Shown piece after piece: positions 1 through 7,094 of a DNA stretch of 11,030 nt (positions within the stretch are counted from its first letter, which is position 1; every line of letters begins with the position of its first letter). Both the position numbers and the translations under genes were made by a program. Source of the DNA: Actinomycetes bacterium. GTDB lineage: Bacteria; Actinomycetota; Thermoleophilia; Solirubrobacterales; Solirubrobacteraceae. Below the pieces are notes generated by a model. That model saw only the letters and a list, made by a program, of their open reading frames with translations, did not search any database and was not told the DNA's origin. The stretch spans positions 1-11,030 of the forward strand of contig JAEYAL010000225.1 of the NCBI GenBank assembly GCA_023404805.1, in the 5' to 3' direction.

Positions 1-124
1 CAACCGCGAGATCGCGCAGGAGCTGTTCGTGACGCCGAAGACCGTCGAGGTGCACCTCTCGGCGGCCTACCGCAAGCTCGGGATCGCGTCGCGGCACGCG
101 CTGGCTGCGGCGCTGACGGCTTAG
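1..124 (+). CDS. LuxR-family response regulator, C-terminal end (partial)
   Basis: Only the last 40 codons are inside the window, read from base 2 to the TAG at 122-124. They encode the second half of a LuxR/GerE-type DNA-binding domain: NREIAQELFVTPKTVEVHLS matches the recognition-helix region of this family, and YRKLGIASRHALAAAL is the usual closing helix. The gene would encode a transcription factor that binds DNA through this tetrahelical helix-turn-helix. The receiver, ATPase or sensor part that would say what it responds to lies upstream of the window, so its signal and targets cannot be stated. It is on the same strand as the small ORFs and aminopeptidase that follow, but more than 150 bases separate them, so it is probably a separate transcription unit. 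Confidence 0.9.
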   Translation, partial: NREIAQELFVTPKTVEVHLSAAYRKLGIASRHALAAALTA

Positions 125-147
125 GCCGCGAGGGGCCCCTGGCCGCG
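124..147 (+). terminator. possible terminator hairpin after the LuxR-type gene
   Basis: Right at the stop codon, a GGCC...GGCC stem encloses a second AGG/CCT stem around GGCC. The 10-bp palindrome AGGGGCCCCT at 131-140 is flanked by direct repeats of GGCCGCG (124-130 and 141-147). No T-run follows. The position suits a GC-rich terminator, but the fold is short and interrupted. Confidence 0.3.
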
Positions 148-277
148 CGTCCCGTCAGCGCAGCCCACGTAGGGCGGCCGATCGGCCGGGCGCGCGCACG
201 CCCCTTAGGCAACCTTGGGGGTGAAGTCTGGGGACATCCCCGATGGCAGGGGGTCCGCGAAGGCCCAGAGTGGTTGC

Positions 278-355
278 ATGGACCGGATCCTCATTCCCAG
301 CGACCGCGAACTGGCGCGAATGCCGCGCGAGCCCTGCCGGGCGGTGGCCGTATGA
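278..355 (+). CDS. possible 25-residue leader peptide or small protein
   Basis: A short ORF starts at ATG 278 (MDRILIPSDRELARMPREPC, then RAVAV) and ends with a TGA at 353-355 that overlaps the ATG of the next ORF as ATGA, the classic layout of translational coupling. Most of its codons end in G or C, as in the real genes around it. A GTG at 221 in the same frame could give a longer product of about 44 residues, since the frame is open back to a TAG at 206-208. No convincing Shine-Dalgarno sequence precedes either start and no family is recognised. It may be a genuine small protein, a leader peptide, or chance. Confidence 0.3.
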   Translation: MDRILIPSDRELARMPREPCRAVAV

Positions 356-567
356 CGGCTGCCGAACAGCCCGAATCGAACCCGATCGAGATCCTGGCCC
401 GGTTCGCCCGGTCGGCCGGCCGGGACGCGCCGCAGGGCACGCTGATCGTCGATGGCCGGGAGCCGCTGCGCTTCGCCGGCTGGCTCGACCTGATGGCGAT
501 CGTCGAGGAGCTCTTGCAGGAGGAACGCAGCCCGGGCGGCGCTGAGCCGCCGTCCGCCGCGGACTGA
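352..567 (+). CDS. small hypothetical protein (71 aa)
   Basis: A 71-residue soluble protein starting MTAAEQPESNPIEILARFAR. The central part contains GTLIVDGREPLRFAGWLDLM and then an acidic helix (AIVEELLQEE); the tail is Pro/Ser/Ala rich and looks disordered. There is no signal peptide, membrane segment or cysteine. The frame stays open upstream to an ATG at 274, but that 26-residue extension is Arg/Gly/Pro rich and reads like antisense-type noise, so ATG 352 is preferred. This ATG overlaps the stop of a 25-codon ORF. The stop lies 40 bases before the aminopeptidase start on the same strand, so they may be co-transcribed. The function is unknown and I do not recognise a named family. Confidence 0.6.
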   Translation: MTAAEQPESNPIEILARFARSAGRDAPQGTLIVDGREPLRFAGWLDLMAIVEELLQEERSPGGAEPPSAAD

Positions 568-607
568 GCTGGAAGTTTCGCGGGCGGAGGACGTACGGTT
601 ATGGGCG

Positions 608-2056
608 ATGAACGTCTCCACGGCCGCCTCCTTCCCTTCCGCTGGACTCGACACGGTCGTCCTCGCTCTCGCCACCGACGCCGCCGCCCCTGAGCCGTTC
701 GCGGCCCTGGTCGATGCCGGCCGCGCGCGCGGCGAGGTCAAGACGAAGGGCGGCCATCTCGCGCAGCTCAGCGATGGCGAAACCCGCGTGCTGGTCTACG
801 GGCTGGGCGACGCGAAGGGCGTGACCGCAGAGTCGCTGCGTTCGGCGGCGGCCCACACGGCGGCGCGGGCGTCGTCGATCGGCGCGGGCGCCATCCACTG
901 GGTCGTCCCGGGCGGCCTCGAGATCGATGCCGGCGCCGCGACGGGCGCCATCGTGGAGGGCACGCTGCTGCGGCTGTGGAAGTACGCGGCCAAGCGCAAG
1001 GGCGATCCGGCGCCTGATCCGGTGCCGCAGGCGCTCGTGGTCGTCGGCGGCGACGAGGATGCCGCCCAGGCGGCCCAGATCGTGGCTGGCGCGGCGAACT
1101 GGGCGCGGACCCAGCAGCATGAGCCGCCGAACGTGCTGACCCCGACGGAGCTGGGCGAGCGGGCCAAGGCGCTGGTCGCCGAGCTCGCGCTGCCGCATCT
1201 GACGGTCGAGGTCGAGTCGACGGCGGAGCTTGAGGCCAAGGGCATGGGCGCGCTGCTGGCGGTGTCGCAGGGGTCGGCCGAGCCGCCGGCCGTGATCACG
1301 GCCCGCTACCGCCATCCGGATGCCGTCGGGCCGCGGGTCGCGCTCGTCGGCAAGGCGGTCACGTTCGACAGCGGCGGCATCTCGATCAAGCCGAGCGCGC
1401 GGATGCACGAGATGAAGTTCGACATGACCGGCGGCGCCGTCGTGCTCGGCGCGCTGCAGGCCGTCGCTGCGCTGGGGCTGCCGCTCGATCTCGTCGTCGT
1501 GGTCGGCGCCACCGAGAACCTGCCGTCGTCGACCGCCTATAAGCCCGGCGACGTGATCACCGCCGCCGACGGCACCACGATCGAGATCACGAACACCGAC
1601 GCCGAGGGCCGCATGGTGCTCGCGGACTGTTTGTGGCGGGCCAAGCAGGAGGGCGCCGAGGTGCTCGTCGACGTGGCGACGCTGACGGGTGCCGTCGTGG
1701 TCGCGCTCGGCTCGACGCATGCCGGGCTGGTCTCGACCGATGACGCGCTCGCGGGCGAGCTGCTTGCGTCCGGTGAGCGCACCGGCGAGCTCGCGTGGCG
1801 CCTGCCGCTGCACCCGGAGTACGCGAAGCTGATGAACAGCCAGGACGCCGATCTCGTGAACGGCAGCCTCGAGCGCAAGGCCGGCACCATCACCGGCGGG
1901 TACTTCCTCTCCCGGTTCGCCGGCGACACGGCGTGGGCGCACCTCGACATCGCCGGCACCGCCTGGGGCCTCGGCCGCCCCTACGCCGCCCGTGGGGGCT
2001 CGGCGTACGGCCTGCGGCTGCTCGTCGACTGGCTCACGCAGCGCGCGGCTTCGTAG
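608..2056 (+). CDS. pepA: leucyl aminopeptidase, peptidase family M17
   Basis: A 482-residue cytosolic metallopeptidase that removes N-terminal amino acids from peptides using two metal ions, normally as a hexamer. The less conserved N-terminal domain covers roughly residues 1-160 and the catalytic domain the rest. The family residues are all present: K249, D254, K261 and D272 in GKAVTFDSGGISIKP...MKFDM, then D331, E333 and R335 in the signature NTDAEGRMVLAD. These match the E. coli PepA positions with one constant offset of 21, and the length is normal for the family. One small departure is GKAVTF where GKGxTF is usual. ATG 608 is chosen because no other start codon precedes it in frame; the nearest GGAGG (586-590) is 17 nt away, farther than ideal, so initiation may be weak or rely on another signal. 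Its role is peptide turnover; some PepA proteins also bind DNA, which nothing here tests. Confidence 0.96.
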   Translation: MNVSTAASFPSAGLDTVVLALATDAAAPEPFAALVDAGRARGEVKTKGGHLAQLSDGETRVLVYGLGDAKGVTAESLRSAAAHTAARASSIGAGAIHWVVPGGLEIDAGAATGAIVEGTLLRLWKYAAKRKGDPAPDPVPQALVVVGGDEDAAQAAQIVAGAANWARTQQHEPPNVLTPTELGERAKALVAELALPHLTVEVESTAELEAKGMGALLAVSQGSAEPPAVITARYRHPDAVGPRVALVGKAVTFDSGGISIKPSARMHEMKFDMTGGAVVLGALQAVAALGLPLDLVVVVGATENLPSSTAYKPGDVITAADGTTIEITNTDAEGRMVLADCLWRAKQEGAEVLVDVATLTGAVVVALGSTHAGLVSTDDALAGELLASGERTGELAWRLPLHPEYAKLMNSQDADLVNGSLERKAGTITGGYFLSRFAGDTAWAHLDIAGTAWGLGRPYAARGGSAYGLRLLVDWLTQRAAS

Positions 2057-2125
2057 GCGGTCGCGCGTTCGCCGGGTGGCTCAGCGTGCGTGCGAGGCGC
2101 CGCTGCCGGTGCCCCACGGACAGGC

Positions 2126-2153
2126 GGTGCGTGGGCTCCCCAGCCCACGCACC
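2126..2153 (+). terminator. terminator-like hairpin after pepA
   Basis: A perfect 12-bp stem, GGTGCGTGGGCT paired with AGCCCACGCACC, closes a CCCC loop about 70 bases after the pepA stop. There is no T-run (CCCTATCG follows), as is common for high-GC actinobacterial terminators. Being symmetrical it could act on either strand. Confidence 0.6.
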
Positions 2154-2444
2154 CCTATCGATCACGTGACGGGTGGCGCACAGGCTTCCCCAAGCGCACG
2201 CCGCCCGTCAGTGCCGCGCGCTGCCCCGGCTGTCCCGACCGGTGTGTTGCGGCGCGCAAGCCTCGTAAGTCTTCGAACCCGCGCGTGGCGCGGGTCGGTT
2301 CCCCTTGTTCCCCTGTGGTGACGGGCCCGGCCCCCTTCGGAGCGCCTGCTCCGTGCCGGTGGATTCCCGTGTGGTCCTTTGCTTGTACCAGTTGCTGGAC
2401 GGGTCGCCTCGTCGGGGTGAATGCATTGGACGAAAAGGCAGTGC

Positions 2445-2488
2445 GGCAACGCTCCGGCGGCAGGGAAGCCGTATGCCGGAGCGCTGCC
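2445..2488 (-). terminator. candidate terminator of the exported hydrolase gene
   Basis: GGCA-A-CGCTCCGGC pairs with GCCGGAGCG-C-TGCC, giving 13 pairs of 14 with one mismatch and a 16-nt loop. Read on the minus strand, the direction of the hydrolase gene, the stem is followed within about 8 nt by TTTT (GCACTGCCTTTTCG), which favours termination on that strand. It lies about 150 bases beyond the hydrolase stop. Confidence 0.4.
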
Positions 2489-2534
2489 GCCCGAGGTTTC
2501 GGTGGCCTTGACGGCACGTCCTGCGGGTCGTCCC

Positions 2535-2638
2535 GCGGCCTCGAGGTTGGCGGCCCACGGTCCGGGTGCAGCGCCTTGAGGTGGGCAGCCCACTGTCCGG
2601 TGCAGCGGCCTCGAGGTCGGCCGCCCGCTGCTCGGTTA
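2535..2638. repeat. three degenerate tandem repeats of 34-36 bp
   Basis: Units at 2535-2570, 2571-2604 and 2605-2638 all begin like GCGGCCTCGAGGT and continue GGC-GCCC-C and GTCCGG-TGCA. A fourth start (GCGGCCTCG, 2639-2647) lies inside the end of the hydrolase coding region. The stop codon of that gene (TAA on the minus strand, 2636-2638) is the last three bases of unit 3. Confidence 0.7.
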
Positions 2639-5600
2639 GCGGCCTCGCACGGTGGTCCTGCCGGTCGCTCGGCTGGTGGCGCTGCCGGCGCCGTCGAGGG
2701 TGACGCTGACCGTCGCGGCGATCTTGCCCCGGCGGAGTCTGGCCCGCGTCGCGCGGTTCAGCGTGAAGCTGACCGTGATGCGGCCGGCCTTCTTGAGCTT
2801 GACCTTGACGGCCTTGGCGAGCGCTTTGCCGTCCTGGCCAACGAGGGTCGCAGTGCCGGTCGCGGCGGTCTCGGCACTGACGTTCACGGTGACCCGTCCC
2901 TTGCGGTCAGGCCGCAGGGTCTTGCCGACCTTGAGCTGGGCGGCGATGCGGTCGGTGGCGCCGGGCTGGCCGCCACCGCCGTTGCTGCCACCGCCGCCTG
3001 CGCTGCCGTTGCCGCCCGTGCCGCCGTTGCCATTGCCACCGCTGCCGCTCGTGCTGACGGGCGCGACCGGCTGGCCGTCGACGGTGACCTGCGGGTCAGC
3101 CGCGGTGCCGCCGAGCACCACGCGGCCGGTGACCGGCCCGTAGGTGCGCGGCGTGCCTTCGCCGGCGTCGGTGATCGGGCTGACGGTGAACTTGTCGCCT
3201 TGGGCGTCGAAGCCGAGCGGTCCACCGAGGCCGTCGCTGGTGACGATCACGGTCTGGCCGGGGAGGCGGATCACGTCGACTTCGTCGGCGAGCTCAGCGT
3301 CGGCCAGGCTCCTGCCGCCGGCTGTCGGCACCGCGCGGCCGAGCGCGCGCGGCGTCGGCTGGCCGATCTCGACGTTGCGGAACACCTTCACGAGCTGGCC
3401 GCTGATCGGGCAGTTCGTGTGGGGCATGCGCCGCGGGATCGCGCCGGTCAGCAGGAAGTCTGCATAGGCGCGCTGGGTGAACTCGTCGGCGGTCTGCCGC
3501 ATATGCGGGACGCCGCAGCGGTACTGGATGTGGACAGGGTCGCCAAGCGGTGACAGCGTCCCCATGTCGCCCTGGGTGGCGCTGCGGACCGGGACGGTGC
3601 CGTCGCCCTGGCCGAAGAACAGCCCGATGGAGGTTTCTCCGTCAAACGACGGCGCGACACTGACCTTCTCGACCGTCGGCAGGCCGATGCCGGTGACGGA
3701 GCGGAAGTCGACCTTGCCGTTCCAGTCCTTGAAGCCGTCGATCTTCCCGTGGGTGGCGCGGGCCTGGGCGAACAGCGCTTCGTTGCCGCCCGTGGAGCCG
3801 AGGAACCGGCTGACGCCGCCTTGGTCCTGTTTGACGCCGTCGTACGTGAGCCACGGGCCGTAGTTGTCGCTCGGGGCCAGGTGGTAGGCGCCGCCCGAGT
3901 TGATGATGAACTTGCGCAGGTTCTCGTTCTTGATGAACAGGTCGAGCGCGGAGAAGTCCGGGCCTTCGATGCCGAACGCGATCGGGAACACCGGCTTGGG
4001 GGCTCCCCACCACGGCGCGCCGACGGTCACGATGCGGGCGACGCGCTTGGCGCGGGCTTCGTCGTCCATGTAGGTGCGCATCAGAAGCGAGCCGTACGAG
4101 TGCGTGGCGACGGCGACGCGGCTCGCGCCCTGCTTGCGCGGCATGTCCTCAGCCAGGAGGCGGGTGATCTGCTCGTCGACGCGAGTGAGGTTCTCCTGCG
4201 GTGACTTCCGCCAGTCCCAGCCCATGTTGTAGTAGCCGGTCTCGTGGCCCTTGCTCTTCTTCTTGAGCTCGCGGAGCCAGTCGGTGGCATGGCCGTAGAC
4301 GTCGGCCCCGAGGAACTTGTCGACCTCCTTGCCGGTCGGCATCGCGCCGGGGCCTCCGCCCGCGGCCGGGCAGGCCGCTTCGCTCTTGCCGTCGGCCGCG
4401 AGGGCGATCTTCTCGAGGTGGATCGGCGGCACGCCAGGCATCCAGACCTTTTCACCGCCGCAGACGATCTCCGAGCCGAGGAACCCGGGCGCGAAGATGA
4501 CCGGCAGGTCCTGCGATTGGATGTCGCTCGTCGAGCGGCCGCCGTTCGCAGAGGTGTGGCCGATCATCCACGCCGGGTTGCCGTCGAGGTAGGGCTGTTC
4601 TTCCTCATCCGTCGGGCGGATGTCGCCGTCCGGATCGGGGATGGTGTGGGTCTTCCAGCCGCAATGCTGGTTGAACCCGCGGTCGTCCGCGCAGCCGCCG
4701 ATGATCAGCCGCGTGCCGTCGGGCGAGTAGCGCACCCCGGTGTCGCTGATGGCGAGCCGGTAGTCGTACAGGACCTCGCCGCTGCTCCAGCGGATCACCT
4801 TCGCTCGGCTGCCACTCATGGTGACCGCCTTGATCACAAGCCGCGAGCCGTCCGGTGAGGCGTCCACGTCCGACACGCCGAGCTCCGACGTGATCGTCTG
4901 CTTCGACGCGGCCTTCATCACCTGTGTGCCGTTGGCGCTGGCGATGATCACCGCAGGCTCCGGGGAGCCAGTGGGCCACACCATGCTCTCGACGATGCCG
5001 TAGGGCTTGTGCGGGATGTACGCCACCGCGCCGCTCTGGCCTTCCTCGTAGGGCTTGACCATCACCGTCGCGCCGTTCTCGCCGACGTGCGGGGCGTTGT
5101 CGTCGGCGTACACGGCGCGGACCCAGGCGAGGTCGCCGCCGGGGGTCCACGCCGGGGCGTGGTCGAACGTCACCTCGCCGTCTTCGCAGAGGTGGCAGGA
5201 CTCCACGCGGCCCGCGTAGGGGAACGACACCTGCTCCCACGTGATCGGCCCCGGGGTGCCGTCGGGCTTGGTCGCCTGCGACAGGTCGGCCACATGGATC
5301 GCGGCCTTGTCGGGGAAGACCCCGTTGTCGACGGCCTTGACGAAGGCCAGCTTCGTCCCGTCCGGCGACCACGACACCGCCGACTCCGGCGCGAAGAAGT
5401 TCAGCGGCGTCTCGGCCTTCGGCACCGTCGTGATCGTGCGCGGCCCGGCGTTGTCGAACGGGTCATCGACCTGCAGCACCCCGTCGTGGATCCACGCGAC
5501 CTTGCCAGCCGAGCCGCTGAATGACGCCGCCGCGGTCTGCGGCAATACAGCGGCAGTAGCGAGCACCGCGACAGTGGCGGCAAGGGCGAAGCGGGCGACG

Positions 5601-5713
5601 CCGACAGGGCGGACACGACCGCCCGCAACGCCAGAGCGCACGTCAGCGGTGGCAGATCGGGCGGGGCGGGTGGGCTGGGACGGCCAGCGCCGCTGGAAAT
5701 GTGGGGCGAACAT
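2636..5713 (-). CDS. exported TolB-propeller / LCAT-like alpha/beta hydrolase (1025 aa)
   Basis: Counting from the ATG at 5713, residues 38-63 form a hydrophobic segment ending in AAA, a likely Sec signal peptide after an unusually long basic N-terminus. Residues of about 70-390 hold TolB/WD40-like strands (SVSWSPDGTKLAFV near 112, DASPDGSRLVI near 284, RYSPDGTRLIIGG near 328), suggesting a beta-propeller. Residues of about 403-760 match the lecithin:cholesterol acyltransferase-like hydrolase family: LPVIFAPGFLGSE, YNMGWDWR, nucleophile S539 in ATHSYGS, VTVGAPWWGAPKP, D704 in GQGDGTVP and H737 in GVPHMRQ form a plausible triad. A Gly/Asn/Ser linker (about 888-920) leads to a Thr/Val-rich C-terminal beta domain. 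Eight cysteines fall in pairs (173/176, 341/351, 418/448, 733/768), consistent with disulfides in an exported protein. It probably cleaves or transfers acyl esters outside the cell; the substrate is unknown. The frame stays open to 5983, but that extension overlaps the neighbouring gene and is low complexity. The Shine-Dalgarno is weak, and GTG starts nearer the signal peptide are possible. Confidence 0.85.
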   Translation of the reverse strand: MFAPHFQRRWPSQPTRPARSATADVRSGVAGGRVRPVGVARFALAATVAVLATAAVLPQTAAASFSGSAGKVAWIHDGVLQVDDPFDNAGPRTITTVPKAETPLNFFAPESAVSWSPDGTKLAFVKAVDNGVFPDKAAIHVADLSQATKPDGTPGPITWEQVSFPYAGRVESCHLCEDGEVTFDHAPAWTPGGDLAWVRAVYADDNAPHVGENGATVMVKPYEEGQSGAVAYIPHKPYGIVESMVWPTGSPEPAVIIASANGTQVMKAASKQTITSELGVSDVDASPDGSRLVIKAVTMSGSRAKVIRWSSGEVLYDYRLAISDTGVRYSPDGTRLIIGGCADDRGFNQHCGWKTHTIPDPDGDIRPTDEEEQPYLDGNPAWMIGHTSANGGRSTSDIQSQDLPVIFAPGFLGSEIVCGGEKVWMPGVPPIHLEKIALAADGKSEAACPAAGGGPGAMPTGKEVDKFLGADVYGHATDWLRELKKKSKGHETGYYNMGWDWRKSPQENLTRVDEQITRLLAEDMPRKQGASRVAVATHSYGSLLMRTYMDDEARAKRVARIVTVGAPWWGAPKPVFPIAFGIEGPDFSALDLFIKNENLRKFIINSGGAYHLAPSDNYGPWLTYDGVKQDQGGVSRFLGSTGGNEALFAQARATHGKIDGFKDWNGKVDFRSVTGIGLPTVEKVSVAPSFDGETSIGLFFGQGDGTVPVRSATQGDMGTLSPLGDPVHIQYRCGVPHMRQTADEFTQRAYADFLLTGAIPRRMPHTNCPISGQLVKVFRNVEIGQPTPRALGRAVPTAGGRSLADAELADEVDVIRLPGQTVIVTSDGLGGPLGFDAQGDKFTVSPITDAGEGTPRTYGPVTGRVVLGGTAADPQVTVDGQPVAPVSTSGSGGNGNGGTGGNGSAGGGGSNGGGGQPGATDRIAAQLKVGKTLRPDRKGRVTVNVSAETAATGTATLVGQDGKALAKAVKVKLKKAGRITVSFTLNRATRARLRRGKIAATVSVTLDGAGSATSRATGRTTVRGR

Positions 5714-5840
5714 GGCAGCACCATCTCGCCCCGCCGCGCCCACGCCATCGTGGCTGCCCCCAAACCCCATCCCGAGTCTTGACCCCCTACCCGGCCCTTG
5801 GGGACCCCGGGACGGCTGCGCCGCGGCCATCACGAAGCCG

Positions 5841-6803
5841 CTACGCCGCAGCCGCGAGGTAGCCCCGGCCCGCCAGCGCAGCCCGCACCTCCCCCGGCCG
5901 GTGGACGATCTGGTTCCAGTCGAACCGCATGACGTCGAGCCCAGCCGCGCGCAGCAGCGCCTCGTTCTCGCGGTCGAGCGCATTGCCTCCGATCGAGCCG
6001 TAGGCTCCGCCGCCGTCGAGCTCGATGACGAGCCCGAGCGCCGGCCAATACAGGTCGACGCGAATCCGTTTGCCGCCCGCGCGGATCACGAAGTTGACCA
6101 GCGGCCGCCCGAGCCCGAAGACTTCGAACAGCGCCTCGCCCAGCTCCTCGAAGCCGTTCTCAAACCGCATCGAGCCAAACACCCGCTCGTCCAGCCGTTC
6201 GCGGACCGCCGCCGCCCCGGTACGGCCCTTCTTCAGCACGTCGCGGATCGCCGCGTCGGTCGTCAGGCGCCGGTACTCCGCGCTGCGGAACAGGTCGTCG
6301 AAATCGTCCGCCGAATACCCAGCCACGTCGACGATGGTGTCCGGCACCGACAGCATCGGCAGCCGGTGCCCGAACTTCGGTTCGACAGCAGCTCGCGACA
6401 GCGCCGAACTGCGATGCAGCAGCAACACGACCGCCCGGCCGTCGATCCAAGGAACCGATCCGACCAGCTCGCGGACGCTCGCCGTCTGCGGGACGGCGAC
6501 CGACACCGCCCAGGGTCGCGGGTCGCGCACCAGCGCGCGCGCCTCCGCGGACGTGCGCCGTGACAGCCCGCTCGCGACCCCGCCCGCCATCAAACAGCAC
6601 CACCAGACCCGCCGCTCGGTCAGTCCGCGATGACCGACGAGGTAGACCCCCTCGAACATCGGGATCAGCCGGCCGGTTTCGACACGATGTTGGATCGCGC
6701 CGTGTCCGATGCCAGCTTCCTCCAGCCGCACCGCACGCACGGTGCCCTCGAACGGCGCCGATAGGCGGTCGATCGCGGCGTCGATGTCGGAGCCTGTGAG
6801 CAC
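5841..6803 (-). CDS. AbiEi-like winged-helix protein with C-terminal DUF559 nuclease-like domain
   Basis: A 320-residue soluble protein. The N-terminal part (about 10-95) resembles the domain of type IV toxin-antitoxin AbiEi antitoxins: VRAVRLEEAGIGHGAIQHRV, then GRLIPMFEGVYLVGHRGLT and SGLSRRTSAEA. The C-terminal part (about 215-312) matches DUF559, related to Vsr-type PD-(D/E)XK nucleases: D250 in RIRVDLYWP, E261 and D263 in VIELDGG, D277 in LDRENE, and VMRFDWNQIVHRPGEV. The acidic residues expected of an active nuclease fold are kept. Such fusions are frequent in actinobacteria and their function is unproven; defence, DNA repair or regulation are all possible. No AbiEii-type nucleotidyltransferase toxin is next to it. 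The start is GTG (6801-6803) without a clear Shine-Dalgarno. The exported hydrolase gene begins 127 bases downstream on the same strand with no obvious functional link. Confidence 0.85.
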   Translation of the reverse strand: MLTGSDIDAAIDRLSAPFEGTVRAVRLEEAGIGHGAIQHRVETGRLIPMFEGVYLVGHRGLTERRVWWCCLMAGGVASGLSRRTSAEARALVRDPRPWAVSVAVPQTASVRELVGSVPWIDGRAVVLLLHRSSALSRAAVEPKFGHRLPMLSVPDTIVDVAGYSADDFDDLFRSAEYRRLTTDAAIRDVLKKGRTGAAAVRERLDERVFGSMRFENGFEELGEALFEVFGLGRPLVNFVIRAGGKRIRVDLYWPALGLVIELDGGGAYGSIGGNALDRENEALLRAAGLDVMRFDWNQIVHRPGEVRAALAGRGYLAAAA

Positions 6804-6880
6804 CGATCAAGCGTGCCCGGCCAAATGCGCAACGGGGCCCCGCTTCGTGCCAATTCTGCGCAGCAACGCACACGAAACGC

Positions 6881-6928
6881 CGCTGTTCTCGTTACTGAGC
6901 CCGCTTCTGGTCGGGGCGCTGTTCTCGT
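6881..6928. repeat. 12-bp direct repeat carrying the TTCTCGT motif
   Basis: CGCTGTTCTCGT occurs exactly at 6881-6892 and 6917-6928. Both contain the left arm (TTCTCGT) of the larger repeat that follows, so these look like decayed or partial copies of the same element. They lie 78-125 bases upstream of the AbiEi-DUF559 start. Confidence 0.6.
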
Positions 6929-6936
6929 CAGCCGAG

Positions 6937-7060
6937 CCTTCTCGTCAGACCTGGTCCGGCATAGGACACGAACCATGACGAGAACGCCGAAGCCCGACTC
7001 GCCCAAACCTTCTCGTCACGTCTGGCCCGGCACAGGACACGAACCATGACGAGAACGCCG
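6937..7060. repeat. two 53-bp direct repeats, each with a 9-bp inverted repeat
   Basis: Copies at 6937-6989 and 7008-7060 are offset by 71 bp and differ at only a few bases. Each has a left arm TTCTCGTCA (6939-6947; 7010-7018) and a right arm TGACGAGAA (6976-6984; 7047-7055), with a conserved middle that includes GGACACGAACCA. An extra left arm sits at 6922-6930. The interval between the two flanking genes (6804-7094) holds these repeats and no convincing gene. They could be a REP/MITE-like interspersed element or operator sites for the adjacent AbiEi-like protein. Confidence 0.8.
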
Positions 7061-7094
7061 GCCCGGCCGAGCCGCCAACCGCCGCCGCGGCGCC

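Larger units (their letters stand above)
2057..2634. other. 578-bp gene-free interval between convergent genes, rich in hairpins
   Basis: No ORF here has convincing start, codon use or family motifs. Besides the pepA hairpin there is an 8-bp perfect stem with a 3-nt loop at 2277-2295 (ACCCGCGC/GCGCGGGT), a 6-bp stem with loop GCCT at 2338-2353 (CGGAGC/GCTCCG), a long stem at 2445-2488, and the tandem repeat at 2535-2638. The stretch 2350-2450 is visibly less GC-rich than the surrounding genes. I looked for tmRNA, RNase P, SRP RNA and tRNA signatures and saw none. It may be a structured non-coding RNA or only a long double terminator region. Confidence 0.4.

Noticed and set aside
205..741. Minus-strand frame across the small ORFs and the start of pepA
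   Set aside because: Ser/Arg/Ala-rich peptide overlapping the well-supported pepA start; no start signal or family match.
599..1942. Long open frame antisense to the aminopeptidase (447 codons)
   Set aside because: Arg/His/Asp-rich shadow of the clear M17 peptidase reading frame, without motifs of its own.
2057..2634. tRNA, tmRNA, RNase P or SRP RNA in the gene-free interval
   Set aside because: Looked for their conserved core sequences on both strands and found none.
2090..3553. Long open frame on the + strand (487 codons)
   Set aside because: Most of it is antisense to the exported hydrolase and its peptide is Ala/Arg/Gly-rich with no family motif; high GC content leaves opposite-strand frames open by chance.
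5714..5983. N-terminal extension of the exported hydrolase to 5983
   Set aside because: It would overlap the end of the AbiEi-DUF559 gene and is Arg/Gly-rich; a start at 5713 gives a plausible signal peptide position.
6937..7060. CRISPR-like direct repeats
   Set aside because: Only two copies with an 18-bp gap, a 53-bp unit, and no cas genes in the window.
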